A stretch of 64,000 bases of DNA from Candidatus Saccharibacteria bacterium UBA1050 (GCA_002316545.1 DCDR01000001.1:559692-623691); one strand, 5' to 3'; positions 38,145-48,375 are shown, counted from the first letter of the stretch. Program-made: numbers and translations. The notes: a model not told the origin generated them from the letters alone.

Positions 38145-39052
38145 TACGCGGCTCCTTGTGGTGGCATAGGTGTTGGTGTGTTTGGCTGCCCTTTTGTTAC
38201 AAACGTACTGGTAACATTATCAAAATCACCTAATGGTTCGCGCACAGCTGTATCTGGGTTGTAGATATTGTAATACAACTCGCCAAGTTCTTTGGTATTT
38301 AGTTGCACGCTCTTTACGCCAAGCTGGAACAGGCCGCTCATTACCGCATCGACGCGGTTTTTAATCTCGTCGCGAGCTTTTTCGTAGGCAGCTTGATCAA
38401 TTTTAATCGGGTCGTTACTAGGTTTTGCAAAAATCTTGCCAAAGAAACCTTTGGCTTGGTCGCGTAGGTCACTTAGGTCACCCGCTGGGTAGTATGGTAC
38501 AACGATAAAGAAACTTTTATCCATAATATTTGCTTCTTGGCTAAGTAGGTCGATGAAATTGATGTAATCATCCATCAGTACGCCCAGTAGCATGTTGTCT
38601 TGGTTACGGCGCATGCCTACAAGACGGTCGATGTATGGGCCAATATCAACACGCTGTGAACGAATGAAAATTTGCACTGGGAAATAGAGGGAGTTCAGAA
38701 AGTTCTGATAGCTGTATTCAACACCTTCACGTTCGCGACTACTCATGAGGTCGAAGTTAATAGATTTGCAGGCAATTACCGCGCGAAAGCTACCATCGCG
38801 CATAATTACCATGTTTTCGCGCACCTCAGAGATTAGTAGGCTGTTTTGAGTCGAGTTTGGGTTGGCAGGTTTTTGCACCATTGGCCCTTGGCCATTCCCC
38901 TGTGCTGGTTGGCCCGGCGCACCCATAGGCACGGCTGCTGGCATTGGTGCAGCTGATTGAGGCTGAGCTACTGGGCCAACGGCAGGTGGAATAGAACCGG
39001 TAGGCTGTACCGGAGGCATAGCAGGCTGTGGTTGCTGTTGATTTGGTGGCAC
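38144..39052 (-). CDS. VirB4/TraC N-terminal-domain-like protein
   Basis: 302 aa starting with GTG. After a Pro/Gln-rich leader of about 60 residues it shows the TraC/VirB4 N-terminal pattern (FRAVIACKSINFDLMSSRERE, VQIFIRSQRVDIGPY, SFFIVVPYYP), without any Walker motif. One-base TAATG overlap with the ATPase gene implies a fixed ratio of the two halves. It may link the ATPase to the membrane complex. Confidence 0.75.
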   Translation of the reverse strand: MPPNQQQPQPAMPPVQPTGSIPPAVGPVAQPQSAAPMPAAVPMGAPGQPAQGNGQGPMVQKPANPNSTQNSLLISEVRENMVIMRDGSFRAVIACKSINFDLMSSREREGVEYSYQNFLNSLYFPVQIFIRSQRVDIGPYIDRLVGMRRNQDNMLLGVLMDDYINFIDLLSQEANIMDKSFFIVVPYYPAGDLSDLRDQAKGFFGKIFAKPSNDPIKIDQAAYEKARDEIKNRVDAVMSGLFQLGVKSVQLNTKELGELYYNIYNPDTAVREPLGDFDNVTSTFVTKGQPNTPTPMPPQGAA

Positions 39053-39088
39053 GCTGGTGCTGTTATCCCCACTCGTTAGCCGATTTGT

Positions 39089-40048
39089 TTATCGAAGTGA
39101 TATCACTACTTCATCTTCTGGAAGCTGGTGCTTCTTTTCGATACGGTGTGCCTCGCGGGCTATCGTTTCGACAGATAAATCGGGGTTATTTGCAAGGTTT
39201 ATTATATCAGGTGAAACCGGCTTTTCGCTAGTGGTTGTATCTGTATTTGTTGGGCGGGCTGTTGGCGCTGGTGTGTTCGGGTCTATCGGCTGAATAACAG
39301 ACTGGTGCATTTGGCTTGGGTATGGGTTATATGAAACCGGTGTTTGCGGAATCGATGGATCATTGGCCGGTGCAACCGTAGCTACTGGCGCAGGGGTAAC
39401 AGGCAGACTTGCGTAGGGATCGGCTACTTGTACGGGTTGCTGGGGCTGAGGATTCTGCACTCGTTGCAGCATGGCTTCGTGGCGCTGCTTGGTGGCTTCA
39501 TCAAGCTTGGCATCAAGCGAACGCCCAACGTCGTTTGAATCGTCCAATATATCAGTAGTCGCTTGCGCTTCGGCGAACACATCAGAATTAAGAGCGCTAT
39601 TTACATTTGGCTGGTTGGCGTCGACGCCTCGCACTGCCCATCCTCGGGTGTCAACAATATCTGCTAGGTAGCTAATGCGTTGCTCAGCCTCGGTCTCGGA
39701 AAGGTCTTTGGTGCGCTGCACTTCTACCACCTTTGGCGCGGTAATCTCTACCAGAAATTGAGTTCCATCTGGGTCCCATAGACGTTTGCGTGGCTTTAGG
39801 TAAAATGCCACTATCGCCGCCATATAGGTCTCCATAGGTTGGTCTTTTCGGAGTGGCAACGCAAGCGCACCGAAGAAGATTACTAAAGGCAACGGAATGA
39901 TTGCCAAAGGAATAAATAATCGACTTAACCCCCACCCTACTGCAATCGATGCAGCAACAATTAGCAGGTAGATAAACTGTCGAAAGCTAAACGGGCCAAT
40001 CAGCTTGTCGTCGGCTTCAACGTCTTGGGGTACTTTGTAGACTGCCAT
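39089..40048 (-). CDS. PrgI/VirB3-like membrane protein with long tail
   Basis: 319 aa. YKVPQDVEADDKLIGPFSFRQ followed by two adjacent transmembrane helices (residues 25-70) and YLKPRKRLWDPDG is the PrgI family layout, the VirB3 counterpart in Gram-positive conjugation systems. The C-terminal ~170 residues are Pro/Gln-rich and low complexity. Directly upstream of the split VirB4 genes. Confidence 0.8.
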   Translation of the reverse strand: MAVYKVPQDVEADDKLIGPFSFRQFIYLLIVAASIAVGWGLSRLFIPLAIIPLPLVIFFGALALPLRKDQPMETYMAAIVAFYLKPRKRLWDPDGTQFLVEITAPKVVEVQRTKDLSETEAEQRISYLADIVDTRGWAVRGVDANQPNVNSALNSDVFAEAQATTDILDDSNDVGRSLDAKLDEATKQRHEAMLQRVQNPQPQQPVQVADPYASLPVTPAPVATVAPANDPSIPQTPVSYNPYPSQMHQSVIQPIDPNTPAPTARPTNTDTTTSEKPVSPDIINLANNPDLSVETIAREAHRIEKKHQLPEDEVVISLR

Positions 40049-40074
40049 AGTAATTTTAGTATATCAAAGAGGTT

Positions 40075-43000
40075 CTAATTTATGCCTGGGATAGGAACGA
40101 GGTGCGCGTGGCTACCAGACGGTTTATCTTTATTGCGCAGGTCTGTAAACAAACGCCTCTGCTCGGGAGTTGGACGGGTCTTAAGTGTGTCGCTTGCATC
40201 GATTTCGTCGAGCGTAGCAATAAGATCATTGTAAACACTATCAGGCATTGCACCAGATTCGGCCAAGGCTACCATTCGGGCTAGCTCATCATCGCCAATA
40301 GTAGTGAGTATCTCTTCTGTACCCACCTTACCTTTTCCAAGTCGGGTTTTAAGAGCCTTGGCGTAGCTTGGTACTTCACCGCCAATCGCAAACTGTGCGA
40401 GGTCGGTTTTACCGTATCCAAACGGCTTGCGTCCACCGATTTTGCTAGCGAACTGCTTCTTTATTATTATCGCGTCTTTATCCAGCACAGGGTTACCGCT
40501 GGCATCCAGCACAGGGTTACCGCTGGCATCAACTTCATATTGTAGGTCACTTATCATGTCTGCAAGCAACTGAACATGTTGATCACCACCTACTTCAAGA
40601 ATTCGCTGAGCCGCTGCCGCTCGTCGTTCTGCAGATGCTGAACGGTCTTGAACAATCGAGAATAAGCCACCGTCTTCAATCCTACCGCTAGATTCAATCC
40701 CAGGGTTCACACTCTCAAGTGTAGAATGCTCCTGTTCAATTACTTCGCCAAGCTGTTTGTCGAGAACTTGTGAGGCAACAGCTCTTGCTCGAGACGCTCC
40801 ATACGGATCGATGCCTCCTGCAACTTCGGCTGCTCCGCCAGGTATCGGGTTACCGTCGACATCAAAACTATCCCGAATGGCCTCTGCTTGCTCTTTCTGC
40901 AAGACCCTATCAGCAGAAGCTGAGCGTTGTCTTTCGACATTTAGTCTTTGGGCTGCCGCTTGCGCAGCGGCTGCAACTGTGGGTGCAATTCCCGCGGCTG
41001 CAACAGCTGCTTGCGCTTCCGGAGAATCTGAGGTCATTTCTTTTTGTAAGGCTTCCTGAGCTGTCTTCGCTGCTGCGAGTTCTTGTTGCGTAACATCTAC
41101 TTCTGCGTATGCAGCTGCGTTGTCTTCTATGTGCTCGGTTTCTGCGCTTGCATCAAGTACGGATTCAGCTAGCTTAACATCTAGCGTACCTTTTTTCGCG
41201 GAAGTGCGGACTCCAGCATTAGCCTGGATAGAGGCTTCCTGATTTACAGATTTAGTGATGGTGGCTTGCGCCTCTGCTGCATCTTGTCGAATAGCTATAT
41301 CTTGTCCAGCGGCGCTTGATTCAAACAACTCTTTATTTTCGCTTTTTGCGATACTTAGCTCACCCTCAAGTTCAGCGGCGGCAACGCTTTGTGCTTGGCC
41401 TTCTACAGATTGTTCATATACGACATTTGCGGCGCTATCGGCAAGGTTAACATCTCCCTGCACAACTTTTAGTGCTTGAGCATTTGCTTGGCCTTGTGCT
41501 GAACCTTTGTAGTCACGGGTCTGCTCTGTCTTTACAACATTCAGCTGGTCTTCTAAGTCTTGACGTTGGCCTGCTTGCGCCCTACCGGCTGCCGATGCCT
41601 CGAACCGTCTATCGGTTTCTAGCTGTTCATTCTTTAGTTCGCCTCGTGCTTCATTTAATGCATCGTATTGGTTGGGGTTTGCACGCTGATGCTCGGCTTT
41701 CACCTCAGACTCATGGGTCTCCTCGGCATTGTGAAGGTTTAGCCCGGACTCTATCGAACGAGTATGCAGATCGACATTGGCTTGCAAGTGGTCAAGTTTC
41801 ACTTCATTTTGAAGGGTTTGAGACAGCTTGCTAGCTGTTTCTTCTGCTCCAAGAGCGGCTCGTTCTCGCTGGCTTGCTCGAGCATCACTTACACCAAAGG
41901 CCGTTTCGGCTGACTTTCGTTGCCTGTCGAGTGAATCAAATCGTTTTTCGCGTCGTGCGCGTCCTCGAGCTCTCGCTCCTAGCACACCGCCCATTACCCC
42001 TTCACGGTTCAAAGCACGTCGGTTTAATGAATCACCGATAGCTTTCATTTCCTTACCCGCTCGGTCGCTAAAGTCACCTGCAGCCTTTTTGTTTGCTCTA
42101 TCGCTTAGACTTGCTAGCTTTTGCCCAAGCACGCCCGCAGCGCTAAGCGATCCTTTCAATAAAGCCGGTACGGTAAACAGTGGCACTGCAGAAATACCCA
42201 ATGCAGTGGCTTGCACCAACGGGTCACCGGAAGCGGCGTTGCTGACGATTTTTGCCGCCAACATGCTGGCACCAAAAACGGCGCCAATAATTGGATAAAC
42301 TGCTAGCACCGCACCAAACATTTTGTACCATTTTTTAAAGTACTGCTCGGTGTTTGGTAGAAGGTAGGCCACGAAGGCAACTGGTGAAATAACTACCAAC
42401 AAAATTACCAATGCCTTTCGGATAACCAGAATAAGCAGAATCATACCAAGAGCTAGCAACGCTGACGGTGCAAATACCACCAATACGACAAGCGCAACAC
42501 CCACCGCAACTGCTAGCACGGTAGCGACCACCGCTTCCCACGTGCCGCTGCCGGTTGGGGTACCTGCCCCGGCCGACGGTATGGCGTCAAACAGCGATAC
42601 AATGCTGGCGCCAGCAATGTTGCTTACATCTACCGCAAGCTGACATATATAATATGAGAGATTTACGAGTAAAGCCGCGACAACGAGCCTAGGCAACATG
42701 CGTTTAATGCCGTAGTTGGAGATGCCGGCGCTGGTAAGCTGCGAGTAAATAATAATCATGAAGGCGATGGCGAACAGCACGTTTGCGATATCGCGGAAGC
42801 TCTTCCATGCGGCAAACGTATCGTTGTCGGTGAGTAGAGATGTTTCAATGCTCAAAAAGTTTTCAGCCAAGAATCCGTAGGCCTGGTCGTTTAGCTCGGC
42901 GATAAATTTAAGCACCGGACACACCGCCCAGCCAATGCCTTCCACCGCACATTCTGTGGTGGTGTCACCATCGACTGTTTCGCTGGCTGCATCTTCAAAT

Positions 43001-44118
43001 GTTGGATCATCTATTCCGTTAATTGTCGCGTTGAACGAATCGGGCAACTTGTCTTTTAGACATTTCTTGAAAATTGCTGTTCGCTTATCAACCTCCATGT
43101 CTGCATTAAGCTCGGAACTATTTTTGCAGGCGTCGACCGCACGATCGAATCTGCCGACCACATTGTTTGCGATACAAGCGGCATAAGCTCGCTCCGCAGG
43201 AGTCGGCAAATCACCGCCATCACCTGGAGGGATAGGCCCACATATCTTCTTCTTTAGTTCTGCGCTAAAAGTGGCATTGTCTTTGAAATTCTTTGCAATG
43301 GCATCGTTGTACCAGTTGATAATAAAGTCTGAGTAATCTACAGAGTGTTGTTGGGTTTTGTCTGAAATCTCGTAACACTTCTTGTCCATACTGTCGCCAT
43401 TACCGCCAGTGCCAGTGCCTGAATAAATGTCGTTGATGGTATCACCATCTTTGTGATTTACCATGTCGTAATTAACACGGGTAATCGTGCCGGTGTTTGG
43501 GTTTACATAGTAAGCAGAAACCGCGTACTCAGACTTGTATGAAGTTGCTGAACTTTCAGACGTAAGAGTATTGCCGCCACCACAGAATGTCTCGAGCGTG
43601 CGTTTGTACATGTAGTACCACATGTAACCAGGCGGATCGAATGGATAGTCCGCCGTGTCTGGTAGCTTGCCTTTTGCGGCTTTGAATGATGCTTCTGGGC
43701 TTGTGTCACCCTGATTAAACACATACAAATCGCCTGAACAGTCGACAATCGACATTGAACACACCATGTCTTCAATGCCGTCCCAGCCCATAATTCGCGC
43801 TGAATTATCAACAAAGGCTTCGTCACTACAACTTACCTTCCCGTCTTCGTTTAGGTAACCAATGGCGGTACTTTCGCCATTGAAGAAGTCTGCCTTTAAG
43901 AGTTCGTCATATGATTGAACATAATTAACGAAAGTTTTACCAGCATTGAAACAGTAATACAGTGCTCGGTAGCGCAACCACTGCTCGGTGGCCTTTTCCA
44001 TGTGGTTTTCAGGGTTTTCAAGCGGTGCGGCATGAGCAGACGGCGCGGCAACTCCTAAAACAGAGGCTGCCAAGGCTACAAATACAGCAAGTTTTACGAT
44101 GTTTGCTTTTCGCCACAT
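40075..44118 (-). CDS. VirB6/TrbL-like channel protein with long helical tail
   Basis: 1347 aa. Signal peptide (1-30, APSAHAA), Cys-rich outer region, then about six transmembrane helices (about residues 420-690; FAIAFMIIIYSQLTSAGISNYGIKRM), then more than 600 residues that are Ala/Gln/Glu-rich, probably coiled coil, with recurring SAAGQ-type units. A 24-base tandem duplication (40481-40528) repeats DASGNPVL. TATGAT 9 bases before the ATG gives a very short leader. Paralogue of the 44926 gene. Confidence 0.75.
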   Translation of the reverse strand: MWRKANIVKLAVFVALAASVLGVAAPSAHAAPLENPENHMEKATEQWLRYRALYYCFNAGKTFVNYVQSYDELLKADFFNGESTAIGYLNEDGKVSCSDEAFVDNSARIMGWDGIEDMVCSMSIVDCSGDLYVFNQGDTSPEASFKAAKGKLPDTADYPFDPPGYMWYYMYKRTLETFCGGGNTLTSESSATSYKSEYAVSAYYVNPNTGTITRVNYDMVNHKDGDTINDIYSGTGTGGNGDSMDKKCYEISDKTQQHSVDYSDFIINWYNDAIAKNFKDNATFSAELKKKICGPIPPGDGGDLPTPAERAYAACIANNVVGRFDRAVDACKNSSELNADMEVDKRTAIFKKCLKDKLPDSFNATINGIDDPTFEDAASETVDGDTTTECAVEGIGWAVCPVLKFIAELNDQAYGFLAENFLSIETSLLTDNDTFAAWKSFRDIANVLFAIAFMIIIYSQLTSAGISNYGIKRMLPRLVVAALLVNLSYYICQLAVDVSNIAGASIVSLFDAIPSAGAGTPTGSGTWEAVVATVLAVAVGVALVVLVVFAPSALLALGMILLILVIRKALVILLVVISPVAFVAYLLPNTEQYFKKWYKMFGAVLAVYPIIGAVFGASMLAAKIVSNAASGDPLVQATALGISAVPLFTVPALLKGSLSAAGVLGQKLASLSDRANKKAAGDFSDRAGKEMKAIGDSLNRRALNREGVMGGVLGARARGRARREKRFDSLDRQRKSAETAFGVSDARASQRERAALGAEETASKLSQTLQNEVKLDHLQANVDLHTRSIESGLNLHNAEETHESEVKAEHQRANPNQYDALNEARGELKNEQLETDRRFEASAAGRAQAGQRQDLEDQLNVVKTEQTRDYKGSAQGQANAQALKVVQGDVNLADSAANVVYEQSVEGQAQSVAAAELEGELSIAKSENKELFESSAAGQDIAIRQDAAEAQATITKSVNQEASIQANAGVRTSAKKGTLDVKLAESVLDASAETEHIEDNAAAYAEVDVTQQELAAAKTAQEALQKEMTSDSPEAQAAVAAAGIAPTVAAAAQAAAQRLNVERQRSASADRVLQKEQAEAIRDSFDVDGNPIPGGAAEVAGGIDPYGASRARAVASQVLDKQLGEVIEQEHSTLESVNPGIESSGRIEDGGLFSIVQDRSASAERRAAAAQRILEVGGDQHVQLLADMISDLQYEVDASGNPVLDASGNPVLDKDAIIIKKQFASKIGGRKPFGYGKTDLAQFAIGGEVPSYAKALKTRLGKGKVGTEEILTTIGDDELARMVALAESGAMPDSVYNDLIATLDEIDASDTLKTRPTPEQRRLFTDLRNKDKPSGSHAHLVPIPGIN
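40481..40528. repeat. 24-base perfect tandem duplication
   Basis: Two adjacent identical 24-base units (40481-40504, 40505-40528) inside the VirB6-like gene, encoding DASGNPVL twice. Confidence 0.9.
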
Positions 44119-44150
44119 TACCCCATAATCATACCACTTATGCTATAAAT

Positions 44151-44181
44151 CAAAAAGATACCGCCTCTGAAGGCGGTATCT
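44151..44181 (-). terminator. Terminator after the 211-aa gene
   Basis: AGATACCGCC - TCTGAA loop - GGCGGTATCT, a 10-base-pair perfect stem followed, read leftwards, by five T. Confidence 0.85.
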
Positions 44182-44201
44182 AATATTCAACAAGTATATA
44201 A

Positions 44202-44837
44202 CTACTCTGCGTTCTCAGCAGACTCTCTAATTTCGTCTGCGCTTACATCACCTCTAACGACAGATAGTATGGCAGATTTCCACTCAGTTTCATTTTCAAA
44301 GTCACCACTTTGGCCTAATCGCGTAATTGCAAATTCTTGGACAAGAGGGTCCAGGCCTATGAAGGTCGCTTTCCAGTGGGGTTCGCGCTCGGCAATATCT
44401 GGAAATGCTGCTTCAATCTGGGCGATTTGATCGAGTACTTCAGGGCTTGCAGTTTCAAGCGCAGCTTCGTCACTGCCTTCGGCTGGGTCAACAAATTGCT
44501 GAGTTTCTTGGTCCCAAAGCAAATCTTTTTTACTTTCACGATTATCCGGGATTCCGTTACCATCACGGTCTGAATGTTCTTCACTGAATGGTACGTAGCG
44601 GACAGGGTTACCGTTTTCGTCTAGCACTAACTCGGCGCCTTGATCGGCACGTTTGTCTTGTGGGTCTTTATCGCCACCGCGAGTAGCTAAAAAGCCGCCT
44701 GCACCACCAGCTAGAAGAAGACCAGCAACTGTCCCACCGATTGCACGGCGGTGTTTCTCAAAGAAGCCAGGCTGAGCACTTTGCTCTGGTGCCGGAGTTA
44801 CGTTGCTAGTTGGTCGTTCAGGTGCGTTAATTGCCAT
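44202..44837 (-). CDS. Membrane protein of the secretion-like locus, function unknown
   Basis: 211 aa. A basic stretch (KHRRAIGG) then one transmembrane helix at about residues 35-52, then an acidic outside part with DRDGNGIPDNRES, a calcium-binding-like thrombospondin-3/EF-type loop. Own promoter at 44885-44913 and terminator at 44151-44181, so it is a single-gene unit inserted between the two VirB6-like genes. AAGGAA precedes the ATG by 7. Confidence 0.6.
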   Translation of the reverse strand: MAINAPERPTSNVTPAPEQSAQPGFFEKHRRAIGGTVAGLLLAGGAGGFLATRGGDKDPQDKRADQGAELVLDENGNPVRYVPFSEEHSDRDGNGIPDNRESKKDLLWDQETQQFVDPAEGSDEAALETASPEVLDQIAQIEAAFPDIAEREPHWKATFIGLDPLVQEFAITRLGQSGDFENETEWKSAILSVVRGDVSADEIRESAENAE

Positions 44838-44884
44838 TTCATTGTTCCTTGCGTTCTGGTGCGCGTAAACAGTTTATGCCGTTT

Positions 44885-44913
44885 ACTATACTCCAAATTG
44901 TTCAAAAAGTCAA
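44885..44913 (-). promoter_or_regulatory. Promoter of the 211-aa membrane protein
   Basis: Read leftwards: TTGACT (44908-44913), 17 bases, TATAGT (44885-44890). An inverted repeat GTAAAC...GTTTAC starts at the end of the -10. Confidence 0.7.
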
Positions 44914-44925
44914 GAGGCTTATGGC

Positions 44926-47900
44926 TTATCCTACAATCTTATCAATGGTGTAGGTGTCTGGAATGTAGGTAGTTACACTGACTGTCTTTACGCCTGGTTC
45001 GTTACGCTCAGCGTAGCTTACAGGTATTGTTTTGTTTTCATCCTTAGGGTCTTGCTTTACGAAGTATTCTGATTTCTTCTCTGCTAGGCTACGTGGGTCG
45101 CTAGGGTCAAGTTGCGCTGCGATTACATTCATAAGCGCGCGTTGGCGACCTTCAAGCTTACCGTAGAGCATTGGATCTGTTTGGGTAGCTCGTATGTGTT
45201 TCAACAGCTTGGCCTTTGCGTCAGCTCGTCGACTTTCGGCTTGTGCGTCAGTCTCATTCTTCCGCTTTGGCATTACGCGTTCAAACTCACCCGGAGTACT
45301 TAATATGTGCACCATGCGTGAGTATTCGTCGATGTCAGTCTTAACAAGTCGCTCGCCATTGAACTTGTCATCACGAATGTCACGTATGGTCGCGGTGGCG
45401 CTGTCGTATACAGCTAATCCAGTTTCATACTCGCCACGGTCAGTGCCAGAAAGGCTGGCAATGTAGTGCTTTGATTTCGCCTGCATGTCGTTAAAGAACT
45501 GTTGGCGGTCGCGGCGCAACTCTACATCGGAATCAGCGATCTGCTTGGACATATCTGCTTGTGGTCGACCATTTTCGCCTAGTTTCAACTTGCCCTTGTT
45601 TGGACCGCTGTCGTAGCGCTCTGGCTCGAAGTAGGCATAAACGTCATCACCATTGGCATTCTTGGCGCCGGTTGGTGCATAAATCATACCTTGCTGTGCG
45701 TTCCAGTCACGCATCTTCTGGAAGGCCCAGTTGTTACCCTTCTTTTCACCCAGTTCGTACTGTGCCGCCATGCGCATCTCTTCATCGGCATCGTTACCGT
45801 AGCGGTCTTTTCCGTGCTGCATCAAGCGTACCAGTTCTTCGGCACTATATTCAGTGATAACAGACTGCGAGTTCTTGATACCCTCAAACATAGCAGACAG
45901 CGTGTCGGCCTTCGCCTTTGCGTACACGCGGTTGGCGCCACGGACACCAGCCACGCCACCTGCATATTTACGAATAGTTTCATTTTCCTGGAAGAGCTTG
46001 GTCATATTTTCTTGCTGAATGAGCTTCGCAGAAGTTTGTACCTGGTTTTCTACCTCTATGTCTTTGGCTAGCTGGTTAATCGCATCGGCCATACCAGCGC
46101 TTCGCGCGTCAACGTTTGGTGCTGCACTGCCCCTGGCGCGGATGTTTTCAATCAAGCTATTCCATTGTGATTCTGCGAGACGAGCTGAGTCGGTTGCATT
46201 TACCTCTCGCAAGCGAAGCTCTTTCACGGCGGCATCGGTGTGCGAAATAGTGTCCCAACGAGCTTCGGCGCCCTTTTGTACGATTGCTTCGGCAGTAGAG
46301 GCACGCTTTTCGAATTCAAAGGTCTGCTCTTGCATCTGTACAAGGGCACGATCTGCCAGAGCTTCATTGCGGAATTGCATCTTACCCTGAGCAGAAACGT
46401 TAGATTTTTGTAGCTCAGCATGCGCTGTATCAACATCGGCTTGGATTTTAATGTTACGCAGGTTGGCGTTGTTGGCGATTTGCGTTTCAAGCAAGCGCGT
46501 GTCAGCGCTGTTGATTGACTCTTCATATAATTTCGCGCGGCCTTCAGTTACGGTGGCATCTCGCATCATAGCGCGACGTTCGGCATTTGCCCCCGTGCGA
46601 GCATCGTTTATATAGTGCTCTTTGTGGTGAGCTTCAGTGCGACGGTTGTAGAGTTCGGTATCATGTTTATCGCCATATTGGTCGCTGTAGCCACGCTTTG
46701 TCTTCGTGCCATTACCAAAGTAACGCTGACGCTGCGTAGACGGATCGTTCATGTCGTTTGAAGCACCGTATTTGCCGGTAGTGTTGTGCCACAGCGCCTG
46801 GGTACGTTCTTCGTCGTTCTTGCGCTCATTTTCGCGCCAGTGCTTCTGAGAGTACTTTTTGCGTGCATGGTTACGCATAACATTTCGGCGGCGCAGAGCG
46901 CCATCTTGATACATTTGCATGTTTTTACGCTCATTTTTGGCGCGGTGTTCGGCGAGGCGTTCTTGATTGTAGTTTTTATACCGGTCTACGAAGCCCTTGC
47001 TTGGGTTGTTTACCACGCCAGCGAAGCGGTTCAAAATACCGCCACCAAGCTTGAGGAGCAAAGGTGTAATGGCCAGCGGTGCGACAAGCACTGCTAGGCC
47101 TAAAATAACTTGCTCGAGATTGGTAGCTGAGCGAATAATTACTTGGCCGGCCAATTGCGCTCCACCAAATACCACGGCGAACGCCGGGAACATCACCAGC
47201 ATGGTGAAGAATAGCTCGCGCCATTTCTCAAACCACTTCTCGGTATTTGGCAGTAAGAATGCTACGAATGCTAGTGGAGCGACGATGATAAGGATGGTGA
47301 TGATAGCCTGGCGAGCAGCCAAGATAAGGAAGGTAATAAGTATAACTACAGCTGCTCCAAGCAAGAACGGCGCAATAATGTACCAAACACCAGTAGCGCC
47401 ACCACCCAGGCTAACCGTAAGCATACTCAGGCCTGCTGCGCCACCACCCACAATTGCGCCACCGGAAAGAACGAAACTTGTCACGGTTGACCAGTTTAGT
47501 AAGTCGGCGTCAGTTGAAGACCCTACTAAGCTATCGCGAATGGACTCAAACAAACTATTCACACTAGAGCCGAGTATGTTTGAGATATCAACGGCAAACG
47601 CAGAGATGTAAAACGACACGTTCACCATGATTGCCACCAATACCAGCTTTGGAATAATCTTTTTTATTTCGTAGTTCGACACACCCACATTGGTGAGATA
47701 CGAGTAAATAATGACCAAAAAGCCGATAGCAAAGGCAATGTTGGCGAAATCTCGCATCACCTTCCAGGCACGGTAAATGGCACTATTTGGGTCGTTTTTA
47801 AGGGGTTGTACTACCAGGTAGCCTTCGACAACGCTGTATACGCCATCGACAACTTCAGAAATACCCTTCATTACGGGGCAAACCACATAGCCAATTTCAC

Positions 47901-48366
47901 CCACAGTACATTCACTAAGGTTCTCAGAGGTGTCTACGGCTGGATCTGGTGCGGCTTCAACTTCGATTTTGGCGCGACCGGTTGGGCTAGAGTAACTATT
48001 TGGCGGATTTAGCGTGTAGCGCACATAGCGAGCCTCTTTGGCGCTCATAGGCGCTACTCCGCCTGGAAAAATAATTAGGTGTGCAGTTTGCGATGGTGTA
48101 CCAGCAATAGATTCAAGTGCTTGATAAATTTGGGCATCTGCATCTATGCTACCAAGCCCTTTCGTGTCGGCTCGGTCAATCGGACCACTGTAAGTGCGGC
48201 CGTCATATGTAAGCGTATCGCCTTCCCAGGTTGCTGGTGCAGCAAACGCAGGCGCTGGAGCCGCAAATACGTACGCGAAGGAAGTCACCAAAACAGTGGT
48301 GACGAACGCAAAAATCTTCCGCGACGATATTCTACCGCGCGGGCTCTTGAAGAGTGATTCCCACAT
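44926..48366 (-). CDS. VirB6/TrbL-like channel protein with long helical tail (paralogue)
   Basis: 1146 aa. Signal-type N-terminal helix, an outer region of about 150 residues, then about six to seven transmembrane helices (about 190-470; FAIGFLVIIYSYLTNVGVSNYEIKKI aligns with the 40075 gene), then a charged tail of about 650 residues rich in Arg, Glu and Gln, mostly helical. First gene of the leftward locus, with a strong promoter at 48376-48404 and a leader of only a few bases. Confidence 0.75.
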   Translation of the reverse strand: MWESLFKSPRGRISSRKIFAFVTTVLVTSFAYVFAAPAPAFAAPATWEGDTLTYDGRTYSGPIDRADTKGLGSIDADAQIYQALESIAGTPSQTAHLIIFPGGVAPMSAKEARYVRYTLNPPNSYSSPTGRAKIEVEAAPDPAVDTSENLSECTVGEIGYVVCPVMKGISEVVDGVYSVVEGYLVVQPLKNDPNSAIYRAWKVMRDFANIAFAIGFLVIIYSYLTNVGVSNYEIKKIIPKLVLVAIMVNVSFYISAFAVDISNILGSSVNSLFESIRDSLVGSSTDADLLNWSTVTSFVLSGGAIVGGGAAGLSMLTVSLGGGATGVWYIIAPFLLGAAVVILITFLILAARQAIITILIIVAPLAFVAFLLPNTEKWFEKWRELFFTMLVMFPAFAVVFGGAQLAGQVIIRSATNLEQVILGLAVLVAPLAITPLLLKLGGGILNRFAGVVNNPSKGFVDRYKNYNQERLAEHRAKNERKNMQMYQDGALRRRNVMRNHARKKYSQKHWRENERKNDEERTQALWHNTTGKYGASNDMNDPSTQRQRYFGNGTKTKRGYSDQYGDKHDTELYNRRTEAHHKEHYINDARTGANAERRAMMRDATVTEGRAKLYEESINSADTRLLETQIANNANLRNIKIQADVDTAHAELQKSNVSAQGKMQFRNEALADRALVQMQEQTFEFEKRASTAEAIVQKGAEARWDTISHTDAAVKELRLREVNATDSARLAESQWNSLIENIRARGSAAPNVDARSAGMADAINQLAKDIEVENQVQTSAKLIQQENMTKLFQENETIRKYAGGVAGVRGANRVYAKAKADTLSAMFEGIKNSQSVITEYSAEELVRLMQHGKDRYGNDADEEMRMAAQYELGEKKGNNWAFQKMRDWNAQQGMIYAPTGAKNANGDDVYAYFEPERYDSGPNKGKLKLGENGRPQADMSKQIADSDVELRRDRQQFFNDMQAKSKHYIASLSGTDRGEYETGLAVYDSATATIRDIRDDKFNGERLVKTDIDEYSRMVHILSTPGEFERVMPKRKNETDAQAESRRADAKAKLLKHIRATQTDPMLYGKLEGRQRALMNVIAAQLDPSDPRSLAEKKSEYFVKQDPKDENKTIPVSYAERNEPGVKTVSVTTYIPDTYTIDKIVG

Positions 48367-48375
48367 ATCTTCTTT

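Noticed and set aside
38144..38146. Split VirB4 as a sequencing frameshift
   Set aside because: The TAATG junction, start codon and separate low-complexity ends fit a genuine two-cistron arrangement, although reads would be needed for proof.
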